Shown: piece after piece, positions 1 through 8,269 of the stretch | Position numbering within the stretch: the stretch's first letter is position 1 | How the letters are laid out: every line of letters begins with the position of its first letter | From: Brachybacterium equifaecis | GTDB taxonomy: Bacteria; Actinomycetota; Actinomycetes; Actinomycetales; Dermabacteraceae | Assembly (NCBI RefSeq): GCF_023509525.1 | Contig: NZ_JAKNCJ010000003.1 | Location: forward strand, 1 to 64,000 | Length of the DNA: 64,000 nucleotides | Direction: 5' to 3' | The notes under the pieces: generated by a model | What the model saw: the letters and a program-made list of their open reading frames with translations, nothing else | Database searches by the model: none | Told to the model about the DNA's origin: nothing | Translations under genes and position numbers: made by a program

Positions 1-40
1 CGACCTGCTCAGGCGTGTGCCGCTTCCTCGTGTTCGTCAT
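1..40 (-). CDS. IS3-family transposase OrfA, N-terminal fragment (window edge)
   Basis: The minus strand from the ATG at 38-40 encodes MTNTRKRHTPEQV before leaving the window. This basic start followed by a TPEQV-like stretch is characteristic of IS3-family OrfA, the helix-turn-helix subunit translated ahead of the frameshifted OrfAB transposase. Only 13 residues can be seen, so the subgroup cannot be assigned. Its position 70 bases inside the IS terminus matches the usual IS3 layout. Confidence 0.68.
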   Translation of the reverse strand, partial: MTNTRKRHTPEQV

Positions 41-110
41 GATGAGACCAGTCTTCCTGCCCGCAGCAGCGAGCATCAAGACGACTCACACAACGACTGG
101 ACCTACATCA
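1..110 (-). mobile_element. Terminal part of an IS3-family insertion sequence
   Basis: The minus strand from position 110 reads TGATGTAGG..., an IS3-like TG-starting terminus. About 70 bases further in is a start codon for a typical IS3 OrfA N-terminus. The copy runs off the left window edge, so only the OrfA-proximal end is visible. It abuts the S66 peptidase coding sequence directly, and that gene's reading frame stops at a TAG supplied by the element (103-105). The exact terminal base is inferred from the point where peptidase homology ends. The other inverted repeat and the target duplication lie outside the window. Confidence 0.72.
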
Positions 111-624
111 CGGGGTCAGCCCAGGAGGTCTGCGTGAACGTCTCACCCGGGGGCATCTGGACGATCCGGAGCCAGTCCGTGAGTCCTGCAGGGGAGCGAT
201 ACGGGGTGTCCATGAGGTTCTGGCCGTGGATGCTCGCCCAGCCTGTCAGCAGGGTGAGCGGCGTGATGATCGTCGAGATGTCGGAGTAGCCCACGACCCA
301 GGTGGGCTCAGCGCGGCCGATGGCGTCCCAGTCCAGGAGGCCGATGAGGTCGATCGCGGTCTCCCCGCCCCAGGGCGGGACGATCGCGCGCACGGCAGGG
401 TCCAGGAGCATGTCCTGCAGCTCGTCGGCCCGCTCCCGGGCGCTCGCGCTGATATGCCGCTCTCCGTCCATGCAGCGACCGACTCTGGCCTCGAACCCGG
501 CGCTGCGGACGGTCTCGAGGGCGAACTCGAGGCGCGCCGCAAGAGCGTCGGCCACGCCGGAGGAGGGGCTGGTGACCCCGACGACATCGCCGGGCGACAG
601 GGGAGCAGGGAAGCGCACGTCCAT
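111..624 (-). pseudogene. S66-family (LD-carboxypeptidase/MccF-like) peptidase, truncated by the IS3 insertion
   Basis: The remaining 170 or so codons encode an S66 N-terminal half. The start matches the family (PLSPGDVVGVTSPSSG), a PPWGGE stretch follows, and the nucleophile motif GYSD is at about residue 125. S66 enzymes are usually 300-350 residues and need a C-terminal Glu/His pair for the Ser-His-Glu triad. That half is missing because an IS3 element starts at about 110 and supplies a stop three codons later. Family members cleave L,D-bonds in recycled murein peptides or hydrolyse microcin C-type acyl-adenylates; which applied here cannot be told. The fragment should be inactive. Confidence 0.8.
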
Positions 625-696
625 TCCAGGACCCTAGCGCGCAGGGGCCGACGGGATGCCGCGGTGGGCAGGGGAGGCCGCAGAGGGAAAGCGAAC

Positions 697-726
697 GGGC
701 CGGGCCGCCAGACGGCGACCCGGCCC
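697..726 (-). terminator. GC-rich hairpin downstream of the yhgE-like gene
   Basis: Perfect 8-bp arms GGGCCGGG (697-704) and CCCGGCCC (719-726) enclose a 14-base loop that can pair further internally. The hairpin lies 20 bases past the stop of the YhgE/Pip gene and before the S66 remnant. No strong U-tract follows, which is common for terminators in high-GC actinobacteria. Confidence 0.45.
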
Positions 727-745
727 GCTCGGCCATAGACGGACC

Positions 746-3700
746 TCAGGCCTCGGCGGCAAGCCCGCCCGCGCCGGCGATCCGGGACGGGCGCACCGTG
801 CGGGCGCCGCGGGAGACCACGAGGGTGACTCCCACCGAGATCAGGAACCAGGCGAGGATCGACAGCAGCGCGGCGGTCGTGGAGGTGACCGAGCCGCCGA
901 GCGCCGCGTGGACGAGGCCCTGGCTGACGATCGGCATCGGCATGAACCCGCTGATCGACTGCAGCAGCGGCGGGGCCGTCTGCACCGGGAGGATTCCCAC
1001 CAGCACCACGGCCTGCAGCACCATCAGCACGATCGAGAGGATCCTGCCCACCCGGTCGCCGAACAGGGCCAGCAGCGCCTGGTGGAACGCCGAGAACATC
1101 AGCGCACCGGTGAGGGAGATGAGCCCGACGGCCAGCGGGGAGACCGGGGCGATGCCGACGAACGCGAGCACGAGGAGCACGGCGAGGGTCTGCACCGCCG
1201 CCACGGCGAGGGCGGGCAGCAGCGAGCGCAGCACCACCTGCCACATCGGCATCGCCGCATCGAGCAGGCGCCGGGACAGCGCCGGGACCAGCAGGAAGAT
1301 CCCGAACGCCCCGAGCCACAGCGCGAGCACCGTGACGAAGGGGAAGGTGGTCGTCGCCGCCCCCGCGGATGTGTTCTCGGACTCCGAGAAGGTCGTGATG
1401 GGCTGCGCACCCATCTGCGCCATGGAGGTGCGCTGCGCCTCGGTGTACGTCGGGATCTGGTCCGCGCCCTGACGCAGCCCGTCCGCGAGCTGCGTCGTGC
1501 CGTCCGCGAGCTGACCGGCGCCGTCGGCGAGCTGGGTCGTGCCGTCTGCGAGCTGGCTCGTGCCGTCTGCCAGGCCTTGCGTACCCTCAGCGAGACCCTG
1601 GGCCCCCTGCGCCAGCTGCCGGGTGCCGTCGGCCAGCGCGTCCGCGCCGCCGGCGAGCGCGCCGGCGCCGTCGGCGCTGGCGTGCGTACCCGCAGCGAGC
1701 TGTCCCACTCCGTCCGCGAGCTGGGAGGCGCCGCTCGCACTGGAGCGAGCGCCCCCGGCGAGCTGATCGGCGCCGCCGGCGAGCTGATCGGCACCGGAAG
1801 CGCTCGAGCGCGCCCCGCCCGCCAGCTGGTCGGCACCGCCGGCGAGCTGGTCTGCGCCGTCGGCACTGGTATGCGCGCCCGCAGCGAGCTGGGCGGCTCC
1901 GGGTGCGAGCTGATCCACGCCGTCCGCGAGCTGGTGCACACCGCCAGCGAGCTGCACAGCGCCGCCGACGAGCTGAGGCATCTGGTCGGCGAGCTGGCGG
2001 GTGCCCTCGGACAGCGCGTCCGCGCCCTCGAGGAGGCCCGGGACGTGCACGGGGTCGCCGTTCACATCGAGCACCTCACGGTTCTCGAACCCCTCGAAGG
2101 CGCGCTCCATCCCGTCGGCGTTCGCCTGCGCGCCGACAGCGAGCGCATCGGCGCCCGCCGTCAGCTCTTCGGCGCCTGCTGCCAGCTCATCCGAGCCGGA
2201 GGCGAGACCCGAGACGCCGCCCGCGATGCCTGCGGTGCCGGCTACGAGGCCCGGATTCGCCTCGGTGCCGTCGCCGTTCAGCGCGGCGTCCACACCCTGG
2301 GACTGCTGAAGGAGGACTTCTGCGTTCGCGCACAGGCCCGCCAGCGAGGGATCGGCGTCGGCGAGGGCGCACACCGCGTCGCGGTTCGATCGGGCAGCAT
2401 CCAGCATGCCGGGGACCGGCTGACCCTGGACCGTACTCGGTTCGAGGCCAGCGGCCAGAGCCGCGGTGCCGTCGCTGACACGCTGCGCGCCATCGCTCAG
2501 ATCCTGCACGCCGGCCCCGCTCTGCGCGAGGCCGTCGGACAGCCGCTGCACTCCGTCGGCAAGCTCCGAAGACCCAGCGGCAAGGCCCTGGGCGCCGTCG
2601 CGGAGACCCGGCTGACCCCCGGCCCCTTCGTATGCGGCGTGGAGTCCGCCCGCCAGCTGGTCCGCCCCGCCCGCTAGCGCCTCGGTCCCCGCCACGAGGC
2701 CAGGGTTCTGCGCCGTGCCGTCGCCCTGCATTCCGGCGGCGAGCTGGTCGGCACCGGCAACCAGGCCAGGATTCTGCGGGGTGCCATCGCCGTGGCGCAG
2801 GCCCGCCTGAATCCCCGCGAGACCCCCGGCCACGCCGTCCGCGCCGGTGGCGAGCTGGTCGAGCCCGCCGGCGAGCTGCCGGTTGCCGCTGGCGACCCCG
2901 TCGGCACCCGTCGCGAGCTGGGAGAGACCGCCGGAGAGCTGGCGGGTACCGCCCGCGACGCCGTCGGCCCCGGTCGCGAGCTGAGAGAGCCCGCCCGAGA
3001 GCTGGCGGGTGCCGCCCGCCACCCCGTCGGCCCCGGTCGCGAGCTGGGAGAGTCCGCCCGAGAGCTGGCGGGTGCCGCCGGCGAGCTGGTCGGCCCCGTC
3101 CGCCAGGGGAGCGGTGCCGTCGGCGAGCTGCTGGGTGCCGTCGGCGAGCTGCTGGGATCCGTCCGCGAGCTGGTGAGCGCCGTCGCTGGTCTGCTGGACG
3201 CCATCGGCGAGACCGTTCGCGCCGTCGGCGAGATCCTCGGCGCCGCCCGCGGCATCGGAGAAGCTGCTCTGGAGATCGTTGAAGCCCACGTAGATGCCGT
3301 CGAGGTACTGCTCGGTGAACTGCCCGCCCATGGTGGCGGTGGCGACCTGGGCGACCGCGCTTCCGATCAGGCCGTTCAGGGGGCCGGAGGCGTCGTTGCT
3401 GATCACCTGGATCTCGGCCTTCGTCGCACCGGGGGTGCCGATGCTCGCGAGGTTCTTCGAGAAGTCTGCAGGGATGATGATCATCGCCGCGTAGGTGCCG
3501 TCCTTGAGCCCCGCGCGGGCATCGTCCTCGGAGGTGAGGCGCCAGTCGAAGCCGGTGGTCTCGGGAGCGCCGTCGCCCTCGACGGTCGAAGGCTGGGTGA
3601 GCCCTCCCGCGAGCATGCGACCGAGCGGCACCTGCTGCTCCTCGCCGTCCACGACCATAGTCGTGCCCTCATCGAGGTTCACGACGGCCGCGGGGACGCG

Positions 3701-3811
3701 ATCGACGTTGTCGATGCGGCCGGTGAGGGCCCACAGGCCGATCCCGGCGACGAGCAGCGGCAGGAGCAGGACGACGATCAGAGCCGCAGGATGGCGGCGG
3801 AGGGTGTTCAT
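746..3811 (-). CDS. YhgE/Pip-family membrane protein with a long Gly/Ala/Asp repeat region
   Basis: The protein has 1021 residues. One N-terminal membrane helix (about residues 10-30) is followed by the family's conserved extracytoplasmic start (PAAVVNLDEG). A central region of roughly 600 residues is built from short repeats of the QLADG / QLAxG type. Five or six membrane helices close the protein (about 820-1010), resembling an ABC-2 permease. Bacillus YhgE and lactococcal Pip belong to this family (phage receptor, export). The repeats may form an extended stalk across the wall. The start codon overlaps the stop of the MMPL gene (ATGA), so the two are translationally coupled and probably work together. 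The substrate is unknown. Confidence 0.85.
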   Translation of the reverse strand: MNTLRRHPAALIVVLLLPLLVAGIGLWALTGRIDNVDRVPAAVVNLDEGTTMVVDGEEQQVPLGRMLAGGLTQPSTVEGDGAPETTGFDWRLTSEDDARAGLKDGTYAAMIIIPADFSKNLASIGTPGATKAEIQVISNDASGPLNGLIGSAVAQVATATMGGQFTEQYLDGIYVGFNDLQSSFSDAAGGAEDLADGANGLADGVQQTSDGAHQLADGSQQLADGTQQLADGTAPLADGADQLAGGTRQLSGGLSQLATGADGVAGGTRQLSGGLSQLATGADGVAGGTRQLSGGLSQLATGADGVASGNRQLAGGLDQLATGADGVAGGLAGIQAGLRHGDGTPQNPGLVAGADQLAAGMQGDGTAQNPGLVAGTEALAGGADQLAGGLHAAYEGAGGQPGLRDGAQGLAAGSSELADGVQRLSDGLAQSGAGVQDLSDGAQRVSDGTAALAAGLEPSTVQGQPVPGMLDAARSNRDAVCALADADPSLAGLCANAEVLLQQSQGVDAALNGDGTEANPGLVAGTAGIAGGVSGLASGSDELAAGAEELTAGADALAVGAQANADGMERAFEGFENREVLDVNGDPVHVPGLLEGADALSEGTRQLADQMPQLVGGAVQLAGGVHQLADGVDQLAPGAAQLAAGAHTSADGADQLAGGADQLAGGARSSASGADQLAGGADQLAGGARSSASGASQLADGVGQLAAGTHASADGAGALAGGADALADGTRQLAQGAQGLAEGTQGLADGTSQLADGTTQLADGAGQLADGTTQLADGLRQGADQIPTYTEAQRTSMAQMGAQPITTFSESENTSAGAATTTFPFVTVLALWLGAFGIFLLVPALSRRLLDAAMPMWQVVLRSLLPALAVAAVQTLAVLLVLAFVGIAPVSPLAVGLISLTGALMFSAFHQALLALFGDRVGRILSIVLMVLQAVVLVGILPVQTAPPLLQSISGFMPMPIVSQGLVHAALGGSVTSTTAALLSILAWFLISVGVTLVVSRGARTVRPSRIAGAGGLAAEA

Positions 3812-6627
3812 GCGTGTGCTCCTTCAGCGGAGACGGCGGTGGAGCCCTGCGATGCGTGGTCCTGCTCGGTGCTGTCCTGCGCATCGCCCGCGCGCTCGAG
3901 GCGCAGGGCGATGTGGCGGGAGGGATCGGGCAGGGCGTCGATGACGTGCTGCTCGGTCTGGGTGGCGCCGAGGGCGGCCGCCGCCCGGGAGCCGGTGATG
4001 ATCGTGGCGCCGCCCTCGAGGAGCTCCTCGAGCTGCGCGCCGATCCCGCCGTCCGTGACGGTGACGGCGTGGGCGAGATCGCCGACGTCCTCGATCACGA
4101 TGAGCTGGCCGGAGCGGCCTCGCGCGGCGATCTGCTGCAGCCGGGCGGTGACGTCCTCTCCCGCTCCGATGCGGTGCGCACGGGACTGGATGGCGGAGAG
4201 GTCATCGGGGGCGAGGCGGTCGTGGACCGCCAGGATCCCCGTGAGCGGGGCCAGGCGCCCCGAGACGAGATCGAGGAAGGCGCTGCGGGCGGGATCGTCG
4301 TCCGATCGCGCCACCAGGAGCGTGCCGGGGGCGATCGACCCGGTGAGCGGGCCGATCTCGCCGCCGCCGGCGAGGGGTGCGCGCACGTCCTCCAGGCGCA
4401 CGGCGGCTCGGCCGTGCTGCGCGGTCCAGCTGCGGTGCTCGAGGACGGCCTTCAGGCCCTCTCCCTCGACGTCCATCGTGGGCAGCAGGCGGTCGAGCCA
4501 GGCCGGCAGCCACCAGGCGCGGTCGCCGAGCAGCGCGAGGACTGCGGGCACAAGCGTCATCCGCACCACGAACGCGTCCACGAACACGCCCACGGCGAGC
4601 GCGATGGCGATCGGCTGGAGCATGTACGTGCCGGTGGGCACGAACGAGGCGAACACGCTGAACATGATGAGTGCAGCCGCCACGACCACCGGCGCGCTGC
4701 CGGTGAAGCCGCGCTCGATGGATCCGCGGGCGTCCCCGGTGTGCACGTACTCCTCGCGCATGCGCGAGACGAGGAAGACCTCGTAGTCCATGGCGAGTCC
4801 GAACAGGATGCCCATGCACATGATCGGCATGAACGCGATGACGGGGCCGACGACGTGGATGTTCAGCGCCGCGTTGCCCCAGCCGTACTCGAAGATCATC
4901 GCGACCACGCCGAAGGCGACGCCGACGGAGAGCAGGTACCCGAGTGAGGCCTTGATCGGCACCCAGATGGAACGGAACACGATCATCAGCAGGATCAGCG
5001 AGAGCCCGACGACGAGCAGGCTGAAGGGGAGCAGAGCCTGGGAGAGCAGCGCGGAGATGTCGATGGCGACGGCGGTGGAGCCGGTGACGCGCATGTCGGA
5101 GATCGCGAGGTCCTTCTCCCAGGCGGGGGCGTCCTCGCGCAGGGTGCGCACGAGATCGGCGGTGGACTCGTCGGTCTGGGAGCCCGTCGGGATCACGACG
5201 ACGACCGCGAGATCGGCGCCGCGGTTGGGGGTGGCGAGCTGGATCTCCTGGACGCCCGGGAGCGCGGCGACCCGGTCCTCGAGCTCGCCGACGACGCCGA
5301 GAGGATCGGTGGAGTTGATGATGTCGGCGGTGATGAGAAGCGGGCCGTTGTACCCGGCGCCGAACTTCTCGGCGATGAGGTCGTAGGTCTGGCGGGCCTC
5401 GGTGTCGGGCCGCTCGGTGCCCAGATCCGGCAGTCCGAGCCGCAGGTCCTTGATCGGCAGCGCGAGAGCGCCGAGCACCACGATCACCAGGACGATCGTC
5501 AGCGCCGGGATCTTCGTGACCGCGCGCACCCAGGTGGTGCCGAACGGCTTCTTCGGCTTCTCGCCGTCGGCGGGCGCGGGGAGCACGCCGCCGTTCTCGG
5601 CCATCAGGCGGCGCACGCGGCGCGGGCGCAGGCGCTCGCCCAGCAGCCCCATGAGCGCGGGCAGCAGCGTGAGCGCGACGACGACGGAGATCGCGACGGT
5701 CGCCGCGGCGGTCACGCCCATGATCGTGATGAAGGGGATGCGGGTGACGAACAGGCCCAGCAGCGCGATGATCACCGTCATGCCCGCGAAGATGACGGCG
5801 CTGCCGGAGGTCGCGGTCGCCTCGCCGATGGACTCCTCGACCTCCATGCCGCCGGAGAGCTGATCGCGGTGGCGCGAGAGGATGAACAGCGAGTAGTCGA
5901 TGCCGACGGCGAGGCCGAGCATCGCTCCCAGCGAGATCGTCACCGAGGGGATCTCCACGCCTGCGGAGAGCGCCATCACCGAGAGCATCGCGACGCCGAC
6001 TCCGACGATCGCGCTGACGATGGGGATGACGGCGGGCAGAACGGCCCGGAAGGTCACCGCGAGGATGATGAGCGCGGCGAGGATGCCGATCACCTCCGAG
6101 ATGCCCATGGGCATCTCGGCGCTCTGCAGGATCTGCCCGCCCAGGTGCACCTCGAGGCCGTCGGTCGAGGATTCGGCGGCGATGCGGCTGAGCTCGTCGA
6201 TCGAGCCCTCGGGGAAGCTGCCCATGCCGCCGGACATCTGGACGTTCCCGATGAGGGCGTCGCCGTCGGGCGTGCGGGTGCCGGGGGAGAGCTCGTCGAA
6301 GGGGCTCGGGGCCGCGGCGACGCTCTCCACCTGGCCGGCCTCGTCCATGACGGTCTCGATCTGGGCCCGGTGCGCCTCGACGTCCTGGCCGTCGGTCGTC
6401 ACGAAGACGAGCTGGCCGGCGGTGCCTCCCATCTCGGGGAAGCGCTGGGCGAGCTCGTCGAGCCCCTGCTGCGACTCGGTGCCCGGGATCTCGAAGGTGC
6501 TCGAGAACGCGCCGCTGAGCCCGAAGGCGAGACCTCCGCTGAGGGCGAGGAGCGCGAGCCATGCGCCGATGACCTTCCAGCGGCCTCGGGCCATGGCGCG
6601 GCCCAATCGATACAGGGAGGAGGACAC
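3808..6627 (-). CDS. MMPL-family (RND) transporter with a degenerate ABC-ATPase-like C-terminal domain
   Basis: From the GTG at 6627 the product has 939 residues. I chose this start because it gives the typical short cytoplasmic lead into the first helix (SSSLYRLGRAMARGRWK) and leaves the promoter region shared with the divergent tetR free. Two repeats of one helix, one large extracytoplasmic loop and five helices are visible, as in MmpL/HAE-type exporters of lipids or drugs. The last 220 or so residues (from about 715) read like an ABC nucleotide-binding domain (VRLEDV..., GPLTGSIAPGTLLV..., LVSGRLAPLTG) in which the Walker A loop is replaced by RSDDDPARS. It is probably controlled by the divergent TetR protein. 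Confidence 0.85.
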   Translation of the reverse strand: MSSSLYRLGRAMARGRWKVIGAWLALLALSGGLAFGLSGAFSSTFEIPGTESQQGLDELAQRFPEMGGTAGQLVFVTTDGQDVEAHRAQIETVMDEAGQVESVAAAPSPFDELSPGTRTPDGDALIGNVQMSGGMGSFPEGSIDELSRIAAESSTDGLEVHLGGQILQSAEMPMGISEVIGILAALIILAVTFRAVLPAVIPIVSAIVGVGVAMLSVMALSAGVEIPSVTISLGAMLGLAVGIDYSLFILSRHRDQLSGGMEVEESIGEATATSGSAVIFAGMTVIIALLGLFVTRIPFITIMGVTAAATVAISVVVALTLLPALMGLLGERLRPRRVRRLMAENGGVLPAPADGEKPKKPFGTTWVRAVTKIPALTIVLVIVVLGALALPIKDLRLGLPDLGTERPDTEARQTYDLIAEKFGAGYNGPLLITADIINSTDPLGVVGELEDRVAALPGVQEIQLATPNRGADLAVVVVIPTGSQTDESTADLVRTLREDAPAWEKDLAISDMRVTGSTAVAIDISALLSQALLPFSLLVVGLSLILLMIVFRSIWVPIKASLGYLLSVGVAFGVVAMIFEYGWGNAALNIHVVGPVIAFMPIMCMGILFGLAMDYEVFLVSRMREEYVHTGDARGSIERGFTGSAPVVVAAALIMFSVFASFVPTGTYMLQPIAIALAVGVFVDAFVVRMTLVPAVLALLGDRAWWLPAWLDRLLPTMDVEGEGLKAVLEHRSWTAQHGRAAVRLEDVRAPLAGGGEIGPLTGSIAPGTLLVARSDDDPARSAFLDLVSGRLAPLTGILAVHDRLAPDDLSAIQSRAHRIGAGEDVTARLQQIAARGRSGQLIVIEDVGDLAHAVTVTDGGIGAQLEELLEGGATIITGSRAAAALGATQTEQHVIDALPDPSRHIALRLERAGDAQDSTEQDHASQGSTAVSAEGAHA

Positions 6628-6685
6628 GCAGATCTCCGATCTCAGGAGCGGGCGCCGATGCCCGGAGATCCGGCGCACGCGCGGG

Positions 6686-6720
6686 TTCGACACACGAATG
6701 TATCGGTATGATGGTACCGC
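6686..6720 (+). promoter_or_regulatory. Candidate promoter/operator between the MMPL gene and tetR
   Basis: This is an AT-richer patch in the divergent intergenic region. TTCGAC (6686-6691) and TATGAT (6707-6712) form a plausible -35/-10 pair for tetR with a short 15-bp spacer. The stretch holds repeated GGTA/TACC steps (6706-6717), including a GGTACC palindrome, suitable for a TetR dimer that would shut off both directions. No binding data are visible. Confidence 0.4.
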
Positions 6721-6751
6721 TGGAACCCGAGACGAAGAAGGCGGTGATCGC

Positions 6752-7438
6752 GTGACGGATCTCCTGCCCCGATCCGGGGGCGGCGATGAGCGGCGGCGCA
6801 AGGAGAACACGCGCTCGCGCCTGCTCCAGGCATCCGTCCCCGTCTTCGCCGAGAAGGGTCTCGAGGGCGCCACCATCGACGATCTCGTGCGGGCCGCGGG
6901 ATTCACGCGCGGTGCGTTCTACTCGAACTTCTCCACGAAGGAGGAGCTGTTCGGCGCCGCGTTCTCCCTCGCGACCGACGAGATCATCCGCATCATGACC
7001 GAGCGCATGGACTATTGGCGCGGTTTCCACGGCAGGATCGTCTCGGCGCACGCCGCCGGCTCCGCCGAGGACACCCTGATGATGCTGGAGGTCTTCGAGG
7101 CCGTGCGGCCGTACGGCCGCCAGTGGTTCCTCCTGCACTCCGAGGCCGTCTCCACCTCGCTGCGCTCCCCGCAGGCGCGCGAGCTGGTCACCGAGCAGCG
7201 CGCACGCCTGCGCACCGTGATCGCGGGCGCCCTGCGCGAGAGCCTCGAGGCGGCGGAAGCGGCAGCCGGAACCCGGCTGGAGCTCGCCATCAGCCTCGAG
7301 GACCTCGCCCAGCTCGTGATGAGCATCTTCGTCGACCTCATGGTGCGCGAACAGCTCGAGGGCATCGAGGTGCGAGACCTCGCGACCGTCACGCTGCTGC
7401 GCACCATCCGCGCCTTCATGCTCCCGCTCGGCCCCTGA
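6752..7438 (+). CDS. TetR/AcrR-family transcriptional regulator
   Basis: The GTG start at 6752 gives 228 residues; an in-frame ATG at 6714 would overlap the promoter. The N-terminal helix-turn-helix is clear, with ATIDDLVRAAGFTRGAFYSN followed by FSTKEELF at about residues 40-70, the signature of TetR DNA-binding domains. The C-terminal ligand/dimer domain is all-helical and variable. It is divergent from the MMPL-YhgE operon and is most simply its repressor, responding to a hydrophobic substrate of the pump. The inducer is unknown. Confidence 0.88.
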   Translation: MTDLLPRSGGGDERRRKENTRSRLLQASVPVFAEKGLEGATIDDLVRAAGFTRGAFYSNFSTKEELFGAAFSLATDEIIRIMTERMDYWRGFHGRIVSAHAAGSAEDTLMMLEVFEAVRPYGRQWFLLHSEAVSTSLRSPQARELVTEQRARLRTVIAGALRESLEAAEAAAGTRLELAISLEDLAQLVMSIFVDLMVREQLEGIEVRDLATVTLLRTIRAFMLPLGP

Positions 7439-7488
7439 GCCGGAGACCTACGACCCCCACCCCTGATCGCACCCCTCAAGGAGCCCTC

Positions 7489-8235
7489 ATGCCCTCCACC
7501 GATCTGATCGCCGAACCCCTCTCTGGAAGCCCGGCCGGCGCCGTGTACGCCGACCGGGGGACTTCGCACTTCGACATCCTCGCCGTCATCATGTGCGCCG
7601 TCGTGATCCTCTCCGGGATCGGCGCCGCCAAGGGCGTCTACCTCGGGACCATCCCGGGGATCGGATTCTCGATCATCACCGACGGCGGCTTCTTCCTCTT
7701 CCCGCTCGCCTACATCGTCGGCGACATCATCACCGAGCTGTACGGGCCCCGCGCCGCGCGCCGCGCCATCATCATGGGCTTCGCGACCAGCGTCCTCGCC
7801 GCGCTCTGCTACTGGGTGATCATCGCGCTGCCGCCCTTCCCCGACGATTACGGGCTGGCCAAGCAGGCGGCCATCGAGCTGGCCCTCGGCCCCGTGTGGA
7901 TCGTGGTCCTCGCCGGTCTCGCCGGTTTCGCCGCCGGCCAGAGCGTCAACTCGCTCATCCTCAGCCGCATGAAGCAGCGCACAGGGGAGAGGGGCCTGCT
8001 GGCACGCCTCTTCTCCGCCAGCGGGGCCGGGGAGCTCGTGGACACGATCATCTTCTGCACCATCGCCGCGGCCGCGATCGGCATCACCACCCCGCGCCAG
8101 TGGTTCGAGTACACGCTGCTGGGCTTCGTGTACAAGGTCGCGGTCCAGTACGCGGTCATGCCCATCACCGCGGCCGTGATCCGGCACCTGAAGAGGACCG
8201 ATCCCACGTATCGCGACCGCCTGGCCTCCCGGTAG
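7489..8235 (+). CDS. Queuosine-precursor transporter, YhhQ/VUT family (DUF165)
   Basis: The 248-residue integral membrane protein has about six helices. The family signature is present: an N-terminal helix ending IGAAKGV, then FPLAYIVGDIITELYG (about residues 75-90), and a conserved GELVDTIIF near residue 185. E. coli YhhQ imports preQ0/preQ1 for queuosine synthesis, and actinobacteria that lack the de novo pathway use such importers. The ATG at 7489 is preceded by AAGGAG. It follows tetR by 50 bases and may be read through from it, though no functional link is evident. Confidence 0.85.
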   Translation: MPSTDLIAEPLSGSPAGAVYADRGTSHFDILAVIMCAVVILSGIGAAKGVYLGTIPGIGFSIITDGGFFLFPLAYIVGDIITELYGPRAARRAIIMGFATSVLAALCYWVIIALPPFPDDYGLAKQAAIELALGPVWIVVLAGLAGFAAGQSVNSLILSRMKQRTGERGLLARLFSASGAGELVDTIIFCTIAAAAIGITTPRQWFEYTLLGFVYKVAVQYAVMPITAAVIRHLKRTDPTYRDRLASR

Positions 8236-8269
8236 TCTGGAGGGCCCCCTCCTCATCCGAAAGGCTGCC

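Noticed and set aside
656-2677. Long plus-strand open frame of 673 codons opposite the YhgE-like gene
   Set aside because: Arg/Glu/His-rich product without any family feature; it mirrors the repeats of the real gene on the other strand, a common effect in high-GC DNA.
6628-6906. 93-codon N-terminal extension of the MMPL protein
   Set aside because: It overlaps the divergent tetR start and promoter and encodes Arg/Ser-rich sequence unlike MMPL proteins.
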